Shown: one piece after another, positions 7,947 through 16,855 of the stretch | How positions within the stretch are numbered: the stretch's first letter is position 1 | How the letters are laid out: each line of letters begins with the position of its first letter | NCBI RefSeq assembly: GCF_006738645.1 | Contig: NZ_AP019700.1 | Location: 1,128,001 to 1,192,000, forward strand | Length of the DNA: 64,000 bases | Source: Stella humosa | GTDB taxonomy: Bacteria; Pseudomonadota; Alphaproteobacteria; ATCC43930; Allostellaceae | Reading direction: 5' to 3' | Position numbers and translations under genes: made by a program | Notes under the pieces: generated by a model | Told to the model about the DNA's origin: nothing | What the model saw: only the letters and a program-made list of their open reading frames with translations | Databases searched by the model: none

Positions 7947-9449
7947 TCATTCCTGGAATGCTTCCTCGCGCCGCTGCCGGATGGCGGGCAGGGTGGCCAC
8001 CACCAGCACCAGCACGGCGACCAGCAGCAGGCCGGCCGACACAGGGCGCTCGACGAAGGTCATGAAGCTGCCGCGCGACAGGATCAACGCCTGGCGCAGC
8101 TTCTCTTCCATCAGCCGGCCCAGCACGAAGCCCAGCAGCAGCGGCGCGGGCTCGAAGCTGAGCTTGTAGAGGGTATAGCCGGCCAGGCCGAAGAAAGCGG
8201 CCGTCAGCACGTCGGCGGGGTTGTTGTTGATCGAATAGATGCCGATGCAGCAGAACAGCAGGATGGCCGGGAACATCAGGCGATAGGGCACCTTCAACAG
8301 GCGCACCCAGAGCCCGATCAGCGGCAGGTTGATGATCAGCAGCATCAGGTTGCCGATCCACATGCTGGTGATCATCCCCCAGAACAGGCCGGGGTTCTTG
8401 GTCATCACCTGCGGACCGGGGATGATGCCGTGGATCGTCATGGCGCCCACCATCAGCGCCATCACCGCATTGGGCGGGATGCCGAGCGTCAGCAGCGGGA
8501 TGAAGGCGGTCTGGGCCCCGGCATTGTTGGCGGCCTCCGGCCCGGCCACCCCCTCGATGGCGCCGCGGCCGAAGCGCGAGGGGTCCTTCGCCATCCGCTT
8601 TTCCAGCGAGTACGAGGCGAACGGCCCCAGCACCGCGCCGTTGCCGGGCAGGATGCCCAGGATGGCGCCCAGCCCCGTGCCGCGCAACGTCGGCCCCAGC
8701 GCCTGGCGCAGGTCGGCGCGCGACGGCAGCAGGCGGCCGATGGCGCCGCGCACCACGTCGCGCGCCTCCGGCTTGTCGAGGTTCCGCAGGATCTCGGCGA
8801 AGCCGAAGATGCCCATGGCCAGGACCGCGAAGTCGATGCCGTCGGACAGCGCGCTGAGGCCCAGCGTCATCCTGTCCTCGCCCGTCTCCAGGTCGGTGCC
8901 CACGGTCGACAGCAGCAGGCCGACGACGATGATCGAGATGGCCTTGATGATCGAGCCGCGGGCGAGCACGACCGCGAAGGCCAGCCCCATCACCATCAGC
9001 GCGAAATACTCGGCCGGGCCGAACAGCATGGCGAGCCGGGTAAGCGGCTGGCCGAGCCCCGCGATGACGAAGGTGGCGAAGGTGCCGGCGACGAAGGAGG
9101 CGATGGCCGCCGTGCCGAGCGCCACGCCGGCGCGGCCCTGGCGCGCCATCTGGTGCCCGTCCAGCGTCGTCACCACCGAGCTGACCTCGCCCGGTATGTT
9201 CACCAGGATCGCCGTCGTCGAGCCGCCATACTGGGCGCCGTAATAGATGCCGGCCAGCATGATGAGCGCGCCCGTCGGGTCGACGGTGAAGGTGAGCGGC
9301 AGCAGCATGACGATGGTGGCGATCGGGCCGACGCCCGGCAGCACGCCGATCAGCGTGCCGACGAGGCAGCCGACGAAGCACAGCAGCAGGTTCTGCGGCG
9401 ACAGCGCGGTCGAGAAGCCGAGCGCCAGGTTGCCGAACAGGTCTTCCAT
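7947..9449 (-). CDS. tctA: Tripartite tricarboxylate transporter large permease (TctA family)
   Basis: A 500-residue, roughly 12-helix inner-membrane permease that drives carboxylate uptake by an ion gradient. The family motifs TLIGVLPGVGPIATI (near residue 31) and GAILGILPGNGAVLGPFASY (near residue 260), which form the repeated pore loops, are both present, as is TLGIPPNAVMALMVGAM. A strong ribosome site (GGGAGGG) precedes ATG 9449. It sits between tctB (13 bp upstream) and tctC. Confidence 0.93.
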   Translation of the reverse strand: MEDLFGNLALGFSTALSPQNLLLCFVGCLVGTLIGVLPGVGPIATIVMLLPLTFTVDPTGALIMLAGIYYGAQYGGSTTAILVNIPGEVSSVVTTLDGHQMARQGRAGVALGTAAIASFVAGTFATFVIAGLGQPLTRLAMLFGPAEYFALMVMGLAFAVVLARGSIIKAISIIVVGLLLSTVGTDLETGEDRMTLGLSALSDGIDFAVLAMGIFGFAEILRNLDKPEARDVVRGAIGRLLPSRADLRQALGPTLRGTGLGAILGILPGNGAVLGPFASYSLEKRMAKDPSRFGRGAIEGVAGPEAANNAGAQTAFIPLLTLGIPPNAVMALMVGAMTIHGIIPGPQVMTKNPGLFWGMITSMWIGNLMLLIINLPLIGLWVRLLKVPYRLMFPAILLFCCIGIYSINNNPADVLTAAFFGLAGYTLYKLSFEPAPLLLGFVLGRLMEEKLRQALILSRGSFMTFVERPVSAGLLLVAVLVLVVATLPAIRQRREEAFQE

Positions 9450-9462
9450 GATCCGGCCCTCC

Positions 9463-9936
9463 CTAGCGGCCGATCAGCCACGGCGCGACCGGGATCGGCA
9501 GCCCCAGGACGCCGATGAAGAGGCCGAGGCAGGCCACGGTCAGGACGACGGAATAGACGATCGTCTCGACCAGGCGGCCCTCGGTGCCGGCCAGCGCGCC
9601 GGCCATGAAGCAGAGCGGGCCCGCCACCGCCAGGCCCAGCGGCCGCACGGTCAGGCCGAACAGCACGACCGACCCCAGGATGAAGAGCGGCGCCCGGATC
9701 GCCCAGCGTTCGAGCCCCGGCCCCTGCCAGAAGAACGACCCGGCCACAATGCCGACCCCGCACAGGCCGGTCAGCAGGGCCAGCGCCCGCGGCAGCATGC
9801 CCGGCCCCATCTGCCCGATGGTGCCGGCATCCAGTTCGGCGCTTTGCCAAAGGGCGAAGGCGGCCAGCGCAATCAGCGACAGGCCCGCCATGAAATCCTG
9901 CGGCGACCGTATGCGGCCGCCGGATGGCATTGTCAT
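9463..9936 (-). CDS. tctB: Tripartite tricarboxylate transporter small permease (TctB family)
   Basis: A 157-residue, four-helix small subunit of a TctABC transporter. Its hydrophobic segments include LSLIALAAFALWQSAEL and a C-terminal GLFIGVLGLPIPV, as usual for TctB. The start is ATG 9936 with a GGGGGAT site upstream; a longer open frame upstream has no helices. It is the promoter-proximal gene of the tctBAC operon and is divergent from the dehydrogenase gene at 10117 across a gap of about 180 bp in which I recognised no clear operator. Confidence 0.85.
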   Translation of the reverse strand: MTMPSGGRIRSPQDFMAGLSLIALAAFALWQSAELDAGTIGQMGPGMLPRALALLTGLCGVGIVAGSFFWQGPGLERWAIRAPLFILGSVVLFGLTVRPLGLAVAGPLCFMAGALAGTEGRLVETIVYSVVLTVACLGLFIGVLGLPIPVAPWLIGR

Positions 9937-10116
9937 CGATCCCCCACCTCGCCGGACGCCAGTGCCCCCGCACCGACGCCGATCTGGAATCAATTTAGCA
10001 CCGGTTTGGCCAATATGCGCGCCGGACCGTCGCGCGCGGACGGGATTCCGCCGTGGTTTTCTTTCCCTGTCCCGCCGTGCCAGATTGCCGGCGCATTCAG
10101 GCAAGGAGCTTCAGGG

Positions 10117-11607
10117 ATGAACGACGCGATCGTGGTCGGCGTGGTGGGGGCGGGCACCATGGGTGCCGGCATTGCCCAGGTGGCGGCGACCGGCGGCCAT
10201 GCGGTGCTGCTGTACGACGCCGCACCCGGCTTCGCCGCCAAGTCGCTGGCCGCCATCGCCGGCCGGATCGATCGCCTGGCCGAGAAAGGGACGCTGACGG
10301 CCGAGTCCGCGGCGGCCGCCAAGGGCCGGATCACCGTCGTCGACGACCTGTCGCAGATGGCGCCGGCCGGCGTCGTCATCGAGGCGGTGGTGGAGGACCT
10401 GGCGGTGAAGCACGCTGTCTTCACCACGCTGGAGGCGCATTGCGCGCCCGATGCCATCCTTGCGAGCAACACCTCGTCCATTCCGATCGCGCGCATCGCC
10501 CAGGCGCTGAAGCATCGCGGCCGGGTTGCCGGCCTGCATTTCTTCAATCCGGTGCCGGTGATGCGCCTAGTGGAAGTCATCAGCGGCCCGGACACCGATC
10601 CGGCGGTCGCCGACCGCCTGTCCACCCTGGGGGAGCGGTTCGGCCGCGTCCCGGTCAAGGTGAAGGACGCACCGGGCTTCCTGGTGAATTTCGGCGGCCG
10701 CTCCTTCACGACCGAGGGCCTGGCACTGGTGCATGAAGGCGTTGCCACGCCCGAGCAGGTCGACCAGGTGATGCGCGACTGCTGCCACTTCCGCATGGGT
10801 CCGTTCGAGCTGATGGACCTGACCGGGATCGACGTGAACCACCCGGTGTCGGAGATCATCTGGCAGGGCTATTACAACGACCCCCGCCTGCGCACGACGC
10901 CCTATCACCGTTCCATGCGCGAGGCGGGCCGGCTTGGCCGCAAGACCGGGCAGGGGCACTTCACCTATGACGCCAAGGGCGTGCGGACGCCGGGCCTCGT
11001 GCCGTCGCTGCCCGAATCCGCGCCGGCCGAACGGGTGGTGCTGCTCGACGTGTCGGCCGCCCTGTCCGACCTGATGGCTGGCGCCGACCAGATCGCCCAT
11101 GACGATGGCGAGAGCCCGCTGCTGGTCGCCCCGGTGGGCGAGGACTGCACGGCGGTCGCCGTGCGGCTGGGCGTCGACCACCGCCGGCTGGTGGCGGTCG
11201 ACCTCGTCTGCGACATCTCCAAGCGGGTGACGCTGATGACGGCACCCGGCGCCGACCCGGCGGTGCTGGCGGCGGTGGCCGCCCGCATCGTCGCCAATGG
11301 CCGGGCGGTGACGGCGATCAAGGATTCGCCGGGCTTCATCCAGCAGCGCCTGCGCGCCATGATCGCCAACCTGGGCTGCGAGATGGCCCAGATCGGGGTG
11401 GCGGCACCGGCCGACATCGACACGGCTATGCAGCTCGGCTTGAACTATCCGCAGGGGCCGCTGGCCATGACCGACCAGATCGGGGCAAGCCAAGTGCACG
11501 CCATCCTGCAGGCGATCCAGGCCGCGACCGGGGACGACCGCTATCGCCCCAGCCTGTGGCTGCGGCGCCGTGCGCTGCTGGGGCTGCCGGCCGCGACGCC
11601 GGCGTAA
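10117..11607 (+). CDS. 3-hydroxyacyl-CoA dehydrogenase, two-domain (PaaH/Hbd type)
   Basis: A 496-residue NAD-dependent enzyme that oxidises 3-hydroxyacyl-CoA to 3-ketoacyl-CoA in fatty-acid, phenylacetate or similar degradation. The Rossmann motif GAGTMG is at residues 11-16. The catalytic pair is His141 (in LHFFNPV) and Glu153, with Asn118 in SNTSS. Two C-terminal 3HCDH domains follow (about 186-283 and 390-480), which is why it is longer than the 280-residue single-domain enzymes. AAGGAG precedes ATG 10117. No other beta-oxidation gene is adjacent, so the pathway is open. Confidence 0.9.
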   Translation: MNDAIVVGVVGAGTMGAGIAQVAATGGHAVLLYDAAPGFAAKSLAAIAGRIDRLAEKGTLTAESAAAAKGRITVVDDLSQMAPAGVVIEAVVEDLAVKHAVFTTLEAHCAPDAILASNTSSIPIARIAQALKHRGRVAGLHFFNPVPVMRLVEVISGPDTDPAVADRLSTLGERFGRVPVKVKDAPGFLVNFGGRSFTTEGLALVHEGVATPEQVDQVMRDCCHFRMGPFELMDLTGIDVNHPVSEIIWQGYYNDPRLRTTPYHRSMREAGRLGRKTGQGHFTYDAKGVRTPGLVPSLPESAPAERVVLLDVSAALSDLMAGADQIAHDDGESPLLVAPVGEDCTAVAVRLGVDHRRLVAVDLVCDISKRVTLMTAPGADPAVLAAVAARIVANGRAVTAIKDSPGFIQQRLRAMIANLGCEMAQIGVAAPADIDTAMQLGLNYPQGPLAMTDQIGASQVHAILQAIQAATGDDRYRPSLWLRRRALLGLPAATPA

Positions 11608-11614
11608 GGGCGGG

Positions 11615-12382
11615 CTAGATCAGCGAGCCGGAGCAGCGCGGCGGAATGACCTCGCCATGGACCATGGCCGCCATGGCGAGGCGGATGGAGCGGCGGTCGC
11701 GGACGCAGTTGCCGCGCGCCGGCGGCTCGGCCGCCCATCCCGCCGGCTGATCGGCGGCGCGCACCATCGGCACGCCCGGCCGCGACTCGTAGGGCACGCC
11801 GCGGCGGAAGTCGGGCAGGTCCTGCGGCGGCCGCTCCATCTGCGGCGCGCCGATGATCGGCTCGGCCGGGGCAGAAGGCGTCGTCATGTAGACATAGAGC
11901 GGCGTCAGCGCCTGCCCAAGCTGGCAGAACGACACGAACACCACCCCGACCATGCTGACATAGAAGGTGACGGGGTTGATCGCCGAGACGATGCCGCCGC
12001 CGATCAGGTTGATGGTGTTGGTGCCGCCGGCCAGCGAAGCCACGGTGGCGCCCAGCGTGCCGCCGACGATGCAGCCGACGCTGTTCTTCAGCTCGGAGCT
12101 CGCATCCGGCGCCTGCGCCGAAGGCGCCACCGGCGTCAGCGGATCGATCGCCGCGCGGCGCAAGTTGGGATCGCGCTCGATCACGGCATAGTTCCAGGGC
12201 AGGCCCGGCTTGCGGTCGATCTGGCTGGCGATCGGGCGAACGTTGCGCGCCGGTGCTGCCGGCTGCGCCTGCTCACGCAGCAGCAACTGCTCCAGCTCGG
12301 CAATCGGCGACGCGGCGACGGCCGGAGTGGCGGCAGCCACCACGATGCCCAAAGCGCCCAGCGCCCCCCGCCATGCTGTCAT
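11615..12382 (-). CDS. Secreted or membrane-anchored protein of unknown function
   Basis: A 255-residue protein that I do not recognise. Residues 1-24 look like a Sec signal peptide ending in PAVAA. Two adjacent hydrophobic segments follow in the middle (SVGCIVGGTLGATVASL and VTFYVSMVGVVFVSFCQL), with a glycine-rich turn between them. The C-terminal third is proline- and arginine-rich and contains several cysteines (NCVRDRR, PPRCSGSLI). It stands alone, convergent with the dehydrogenase gene (7-bp gap) and divergent from the flavoprotein gene. The 262-bp gap on its start side is poorer in GC than its surroundings and probably holds both promoters, but I can name no element in it. Confidence 0.6.
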   Translation of the reverse strand: MTAWRGALGALGIVVAAATPAVAASPIAELEQLLLREQAQPAAPARNVRPIASQIDRKPGLPWNYAVIERDPNLRRAAIDPLTPVAPSAQAPDASSELKNSVGCIVGGTLGATVASLAGGTNTINLIGGGIVSAINPVTFYVSMVGVVFVSFCQLGQALTPLYVYMTTPSAPAEPIIGAPQMERPPQDLPDFRRGVPYESRPGVPMVRAADQPAGWAAEPPARGNCVRDRRSIRLAMAAMVHGEVIPPRCSGSLI

Positions 12383-12644
12383 CCGACCAGCCCCTTTTGC
12401 TATCTTCCGGGACGTTCATCGACGAACCTGGAAGTGCCGCAAAGTACCGAAGACTCGCGCTCGACTCAAGCACACTTCGTACCAACTTTAGCCACAATTG
12501 GCCGCAGCCCGTACCTGGTGGCCGAAAATCGGACCGCTACTCTACCGAGAGTTGGGGGACTGTCATCATGGCTTGGCTTGACCCCGGCCATGCCACCCAC
12601 CATCCAAGGGGCGGGTGGAGCCCAGGACAACGGCAGGGGGAAGC

Positions 12645-13886
12645 GTGGCGGGATCGGGCAATGACGTGACGGTGGCCGTGGTCGGTGCCGGGGCGGCGGG
12701 TGTCGGGGCCGCGTGGCGCCTGGCGCAGGCCGGCTGCGACTTCCAGGTGCTGGAAGCGCGCGACCGGATCGGCGGCCGCGCCTGGACGGTGACCGGCCTG
12801 GGGCCGGACGCGCTCGACCTCGGCTGCCACTGGTTGCATTCGGCCGACCGGAACCCGTGGGTCGGGGTGGCGGACGAGCTTGGCTTCATGGTCGACCGCA
12901 CGCCGGCACCCTGGGGCCGGACGACCGGCAACCCGGCCTTTCCGCCGGGCGGCCAGGCCGAATTCCGCGCCGACCGCGAGGCCTTCTGGGACCGCGTCCA
13001 TGCCGCGGCGGAGGCGGGGGAAGACCGCCCGGCGTCGGACCTGGCGGACCCGGCCTCGCCCTGGAACCCGCTGATCGCCGCGGGCAGCACCTGGGCCAAT
13101 GGCGTCGAGCCCGACCGGCTGTCGACGCTGGACCATTGGCGCTACGACGACACCGACTTCAACTGGCGACTGCCCGCCGGCTATGGCGCGCTGGTCGCCG
13201 CCCGGGCGCGCGGCCTGCCCATCCGGCTGGGCTGCCCCGTCACGCGCATCGACCATTCCGGCCGCCGCATCCGGCTGGAGACGCCACAGGGCACGCTGAC
13301 GGCCGACCGGGTGATCGTCACGCTGCCGCCGCCGCTGCTGCTGACGGGCGGCGTCGTCTTCCACCCGGCCCTGCCCGACAAGCTGGCGGCTGCGGCCGGC
13401 CTGCCGCTGGGCCTGGCCGACAAGCTCTACATCGCCCTCGACCGGCCCGACATGGTGCCGGTGGAGGGACAGATCTATGGCCGCATCGACAGCACCGCCA
13501 TCGGCGCCTACCACCTGCGGCCGCTGGGCCGCGACTATATCGAGGGCTATTTCGGCGGCATCATCGCCCGCCGGCTGGAGGCGGGCGGCATCGACGCCTT
13601 CTTCGCCCATGCGGTCGACGACCTGGTGCGCGCCTTCGGCAGCGCCATTCGCCCCCATCTGCGGCCGCTGACGGCCAGTGCCTGGGCGCGCGACCCGCTG
13701 GCGCTGGGTTCGTACTCGCACGCCTTGCCGGGCTTTGCCGATGCCCGGGCGGCGCTGGCGGCCCCGGTCGAAGGCCGCATCCTGTTCGCGGGCGAGGCCT
13801 GCTCGGCGAACGACTTCTCGACCGCCCACGGCGCCTATCAGACGGGGGTGGCGGCGGCCGAGCAGGTGCTGGCCGCCGCCCCATAG
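12645..13886 (+). CDS. FAD-dependent amine oxidase-like flavoprotein
   Basis: A 413-residue member of the flavin monoamine oxidase family, which oxidises amines with O2 or another acceptor. The dinucleotide motif GAGAAGVGAAWRL is near residue 11 and is followed by LEARDRIGGRAWT, the family's E...R.GGR pattern. The C-terminal FAD segment is GRILFAGEACS followed by TAHGAYQTGVAAAEQV. GTG 12645 is chosen because GGGGGA lies just before it; an in-frame GTG at 12615 would add 10 residues. A third of the way in it is shorter than plant or animal amine oxidases. The substrate is unknown; no transporter is linked in the same direction. Confidence 0.85.
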   Translation: MAGSGNDVTVAVVGAGAAGVGAAWRLAQAGCDFQVLEARDRIGGRAWTVTGLGPDALDLGCHWLHSADRNPWVGVADELGFMVDRTPAPWGRTTGNPAFPPGGQAEFRADREAFWDRVHAAAEAGEDRPASDLADPASPWNPLIAAGSTWANGVEPDRLSTLDHWRYDDTDFNWRLPAGYGALVAARARGLPIRLGCPVTRIDHSGRRIRLETPQGTLTADRVIVTLPPPLLLTGGVVFHPALPDKLAAAAGLPLGLADKLYIALDRPDMVPVEGQIYGRIDSTAIGAYHLRPLGRDYIEGYFGGIIARRLEAGGIDAFFAHAVDDLVRAFGSAIRPHLRPLTASAWARDPLALGSYSHALPGFADARAALAAPVEGRILFAGEACSANDFSTAHGAYQTGVAAAEQVLAAAP

Positions 13887-13893
13887 GGGCCGG

Positions 13894-14865
13894 CTATTCC
13901 GGCTGGAACCCGGCCGCGCGCAGCAGGGCGATGCTGCGGTCGATGTCGGCCTGCATGAAGCCCGGGAACTCTGCCGGCCCCATGTAGGTCGGCTGGATGC
14001 CGTAGGTCGCGAGCTTGGCGATGAAGGCCGGGTCCTTGGCGGCATCGGCCATGGCGGCCGAGACGCGCGCGACCACCGCCGGCGGCAGGCCCTTCGGCCC
14101 CCAGACGCCGTACCACGAGGCCAGCACCAGGCCCGGCATCCCGGCCTCGGCCGTCGTCGGCACGTCCGGGGCGAGCGGGCTGCGGGCAGCCGCGGTGACG
14201 GCGACCGCCTTGGCCCGGCCGGCCTGCGCCTGCGGCAGCAGGGTGGTGATCGGGTCGATCATCAGTTGCACGTTGCCGGCCACCAGGTCGGTCAGGGCCG
14301 GCGAGGCGCCGCGATAGGCGATCGTCTCGATCCGGGTGCCGGCCAGGCGGATGAATTCCAGCGTCGCCAGGTGCCCGGCCGACCCCAGGGAAGACAGGCC
14401 GAAGTTGAACCCGGACGGGTTGGCCTTGGCGGCTGCGACGATCTCCGGGATCGTCTGGCCGGTGACGCCGTTGGATGCCAGCAGGATCAGCGGCACCTCG
14501 CCGATGCGGGCCACGGGCGTGAAGTCCGCAACCGGGTCGTAGGGGGCGGCCTTCACCACGTTGCGGCCCAGCACGAAGATGCTGGCGTTGAACAGCAGGG
14601 TGTAGCCATCGGGATCCGCCCGGCGCACGGCATCGCTGCCGACGGTGCCGGAAGCCCCGCTCTGGTTCACCACGATCACCTGCTGTCCCAGGCGCGGCGC
14701 CACGGCTTCGGCGACCAGCCGGCCCATCACGTCGGTGCCGCCGCCGGGCGGGTAGGGCAGGATCCAGCGGATCGGCTTGGTGGGATAGGTCTGGGCGGCC
14801 GCGCCCCCGACCGCCACCAGCGAAGCGACCGCCACGCCGACCAGGCCACGCCACATTCCGCGCAT
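13894..14865 (-). CDS. Orphan Bug/TctC-family substrate-binding protein
   Basis: A 323-residue periplasmic carboxylate-binding protein. The signal peptide ends near residue 25 (VGGAAA). The mature start QTYPTKPIRWILPYPPGGGTDVMGRLVAEAV is typical of Bug proteins, and AYRGASPALTDLVAGNVQLMID is the conserved inner segment. No tctA or tctB is next to it, so it must feed a permease encoded elsewhere, or serve in sensing, as reported for orphan Bug proteins. It is convergent with the flavoprotein gene (7-bp gap) and divergent from the M24-fold gene. Confidence 0.9.
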   Translation of the reverse strand: MRGMWRGLVGVAVASLVAVGGAAAQTYPTKPIRWILPYPPGGGTDVMGRLVAEAVAPRLGQQVIVVNQSGASGTVGSDAVRRADPDGYTLLFNASIFVLGRNVVKAAPYDPVADFTPVARIGEVPLILLASNGVTGQTIPEIVAAAKANPSGFNFGLSSLGSAGHLATLEFIRLAGTRIETIAYRGASPALTDLVAGNVQLMIDPITTLLPQAQAGRAKAVAVTAAARSPLAPDVPTTAEAGMPGLVLASWYGVWGPKGLPPAVVARVSAAMADAAKDPAFIAKLATYGIQPTYMGPAEFPGFMQADIDRSIALLRAAGFQPE

Positions 14866-15039
14866 GCTCGAATCTCCCCCTGCTGGAACCGTCTGCCGAA
14901 CGGTGGGGCCGGTCCGGCCCCGCCGTCAATTGGTGCGCCCAGCGAACAAATGGGCGGTTGCCGAACATCTGGCACCCAGCAAGCGCCGTGCTCAAGGTTC
15001 CGGCCACCCATCCTTTGGTCGACCATGAAGGGAAGTTCG

Positions 15040-16284
15040 ATGCCGGGATTGAGCGACGCGGTGCGCCGGCACCGGCTGGATGCGCTGCGGCGGGCGATGG
15101 ACCAGGCCGACGTGGCGGCACTCGCCCTGTCGGGTGCGGAATGGTTCGAATTCGCGACCAACCTGCCGCTGGCGGTCCAGGCCTGGGAGCGCCCGTTCCT
15201 GGTGGTCGTGCCGCGCGACGGGCCTTCGGCCGCCATCCTGCCGCGCATCGCCGGGAACCGGGCCGACGCCCAGCGCGCCCGTGGCAACCTCTGGCTCGAC
15301 CGCATCGTCCATTACGGCGAGCAGCCGCGCCAGAGCGGACGGCTGCCGCTGCTGCACCAGTGGCCGGAGTTGGTGGCGGGCGTGCTGGCCGACCTCGGCC
15401 TGTCGCGGGCGCGGGTAGGCGTCGACGCGGCCGGAGCCCTGGCGCAGGCCGCAGGCCTGCTGCCGCAGATGCGCGTGGTGCCGGCCGCGCGCGAGCTGCG
15501 CCCGGTGCGCCTGGTCAAGCACCCGGAGGAGATCGCCGCCATGACCCTGGCGGCCGGCATCGCCGATGCAGCACTCGCCCGCTATGCCGACGAAATCCGT
15601 CCGGGCCGGCTGCTGGGCGAACTCGACCACCGCATGGCGGCGGCCGCCATGGTCGATGCCGCCCGCCTGGCGCCCGGCCGCGACTTCCAGATCCTCCGCT
15701 TCCTCAGCCTCAGCGGTCCGGCCGCCGCATCCCCCCACGGCGACGGCGCGCAGTCGGCGGCCACGGCGCTGGACGACACGACCACCGTCACCATCTGCAA
15801 CGTGCGTCTCGATGGCCTCAGCATTGAGGACCAGCGCACCTTCGTGCTGGGCCGCCCACCGGCCGAGCTGTGCCGGGCGGTCGACACCGCCCACGCCGCG
15901 ACCGCCGCCGGCCTCGCCGCCGTGGTGGCCGGGAAGCCGCTCTGCGGCGTCGACGAGGCGGCCCAGGCGGTGATCGAGCGGGCCGGGTTCGGACCCTACC
16001 TGTTGCACCGCACCGGCCATGGCATCGGCGTCGGCACCCACGAGATCCCCGAGGACATGCCGTTCGATCCCCGCCCGATCCTGGCGGGCGAGGTGCTGGT
16101 GGTGGAGCCCGGCATCTATATCCCCGGGGTCGGTGCCGCCCGTTTCGTCGATGTGGCCGTCGCTGGCCGTCGCGCGACGGTGCTTACGCAGGCGAACCGG
16201 AACAGCCATGATCGGGGCGACAGCAGCGGGGATGTCGATGGTGGACGAGACGCCGGTATCCGGGACGGAGGGTTACGCCCATGA
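15040..16284 (+). CDS. M24 (pita-bread fold) family protein with atypical metal site
   Basis: A 414-residue creatinase/Xaa-Pro peptidase-like protein. The N-terminal creatinase-N domain spans about 10-160 and the pita-bread domain about 170-390. The conserved HRTGHGIGVGTHEIP and VVEPGIYIPGVG segments are present. Of the five usual metal ligands, the first Asp is replaced (TICNVRLDG where DxG is expected) and the last Glu is replaced (RFVD instead of RIED); the second Asp (EDQRT), the His and one Glu remain. It may therefore act without the usual two metals, as creatinase does. AGGGAAG precedes ATG 15040. The 3' end overlaps the methyltransferase gene. Confidence 0.8.
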   Translation: MPGLSDAVRRHRLDALRRAMDQADVAALALSGAEWFEFATNLPLAVQAWERPFLVVVPRDGPSAAILPRIAGNRADAQRARGNLWLDRIVHYGEQPRQSGRLPLLHQWPELVAGVLADLGLSRARVGVDAAGALAQAAGLLPQMRVVPAARELRPVRLVKHPEEIAAMTLAAGIADAALARYADEIRPGRLLGELDHRMAAAAMVDAARLAPGRDFQILRFLSLSGPAAASPHGDGAQSAATALDDTTTVTICNVRLDGLSIEDQRTFVLGRPPAELCRAVDTAHAATAAGLAAVVAGKPLCGVDEAAQAVIERAGFGPYLLHRTGHGIGVGTHEIPEDMPFDPRPILAGEVLVVEPGIYIPGVGAARFVDVAVAGRRATVLTQANRNSHDRGDSSGDVDGGRDAGIRDGGLRP

Positions 16285-16855
16285 GGCAGAGGCGCTGTTC
16301 CGGCAATATGAGAGCATTTCCTTTGCCGACCTGAACCGGGCCTTCCTGCACCTGCTGCCGCCGCCTCCGGCCCGGGTGCTGGATATCGGCGCCGGCACCG
16401 GGCGGGATGCGGCGGCGCTGGCGGCCATGGGGCACGACGTGGTGGCGGTCGAGCCGACGGCCGAACTGCGCCACGGGGCGGCCGCCCTGCATGCCTCCCC
16501 CCGCATCGAATGGCTGGACGACAGCCTGCCGGAGCTGGCCGTGCTCGACCGGCGCGGCGACCGCTTCGACCTCGTTGTCCTGTCGGCGGTGTGGATGCAT
16601 CTGGACGAGGGGCAGCGGCGGCGCGCCATGCCGGCGGTCGCCCGCTGCGTCCGGCCGGGCGGCACGCTGCTGCTGTCGTTGCGCCACGGGCCGGTGCCGG
16701 CCGGCCGGCGCATGTTCGCGGTGTCGGCCGACGAGACGATCGCGCTGGCGGCCCGCGAGGGGCTGGAGCCGGCGATCCGGCTCGACGATCAGCCGGGCCT
16801 CTTCGGCCGGCCGGGCGTGCGCTGGACGCGCCTGGCCTTCACGCTGGTGGGGTAG
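16238..16855 (+). CDS. Class I SAM-dependent methyltransferase
   Basis: A roughly 205-residue methyltransferase. Motif I VLDIGAGTGRDAAALAAMG gives the SAM-binding loop near residue 41, followed by acidic VVAVEPTAELR, DRFDLVVLSAVWMHL (motif IV) and CVRPGGTLLLSLRHG. The acceptor is unknown. The start is uncertain: ATG 16238 has GGGGA at suitable spacing, whereas ATG 16208 would add 10 residues. Either choice overlaps the end of the M24-fold gene, which suggests coupling. The stop lies inside a 15-bp tandem repeat and overlaps the end of the convergent IclR gene. Confidence 0.8.
   Translation: MVDETPVSGTEGYAHEAEALFRQYESISFADLNRAFLHLLPPPPARVLDIGAGTGRDAAALAAMGHDVVAVEPTAELRHGAAALHASPRIEWLDDSLPELAVLDRRGDRFDLVVLSAVWMHLDEGQRRRAMPAVARCVRPGGTLLLSLRHGPVPAGRRMFAVSADETIALAAREGLEPAIRLDDQPGLFGRPGVRWTRLAFTLVG

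Noticed and set aside
14971-14984. Second sigma-54-like sequence (GG-N10-GC) before the M24-fold gene
   Set aside because: The -24 half is good, but the -12 half reads AAGC instead of TTGC; too weak to report as a promoter.
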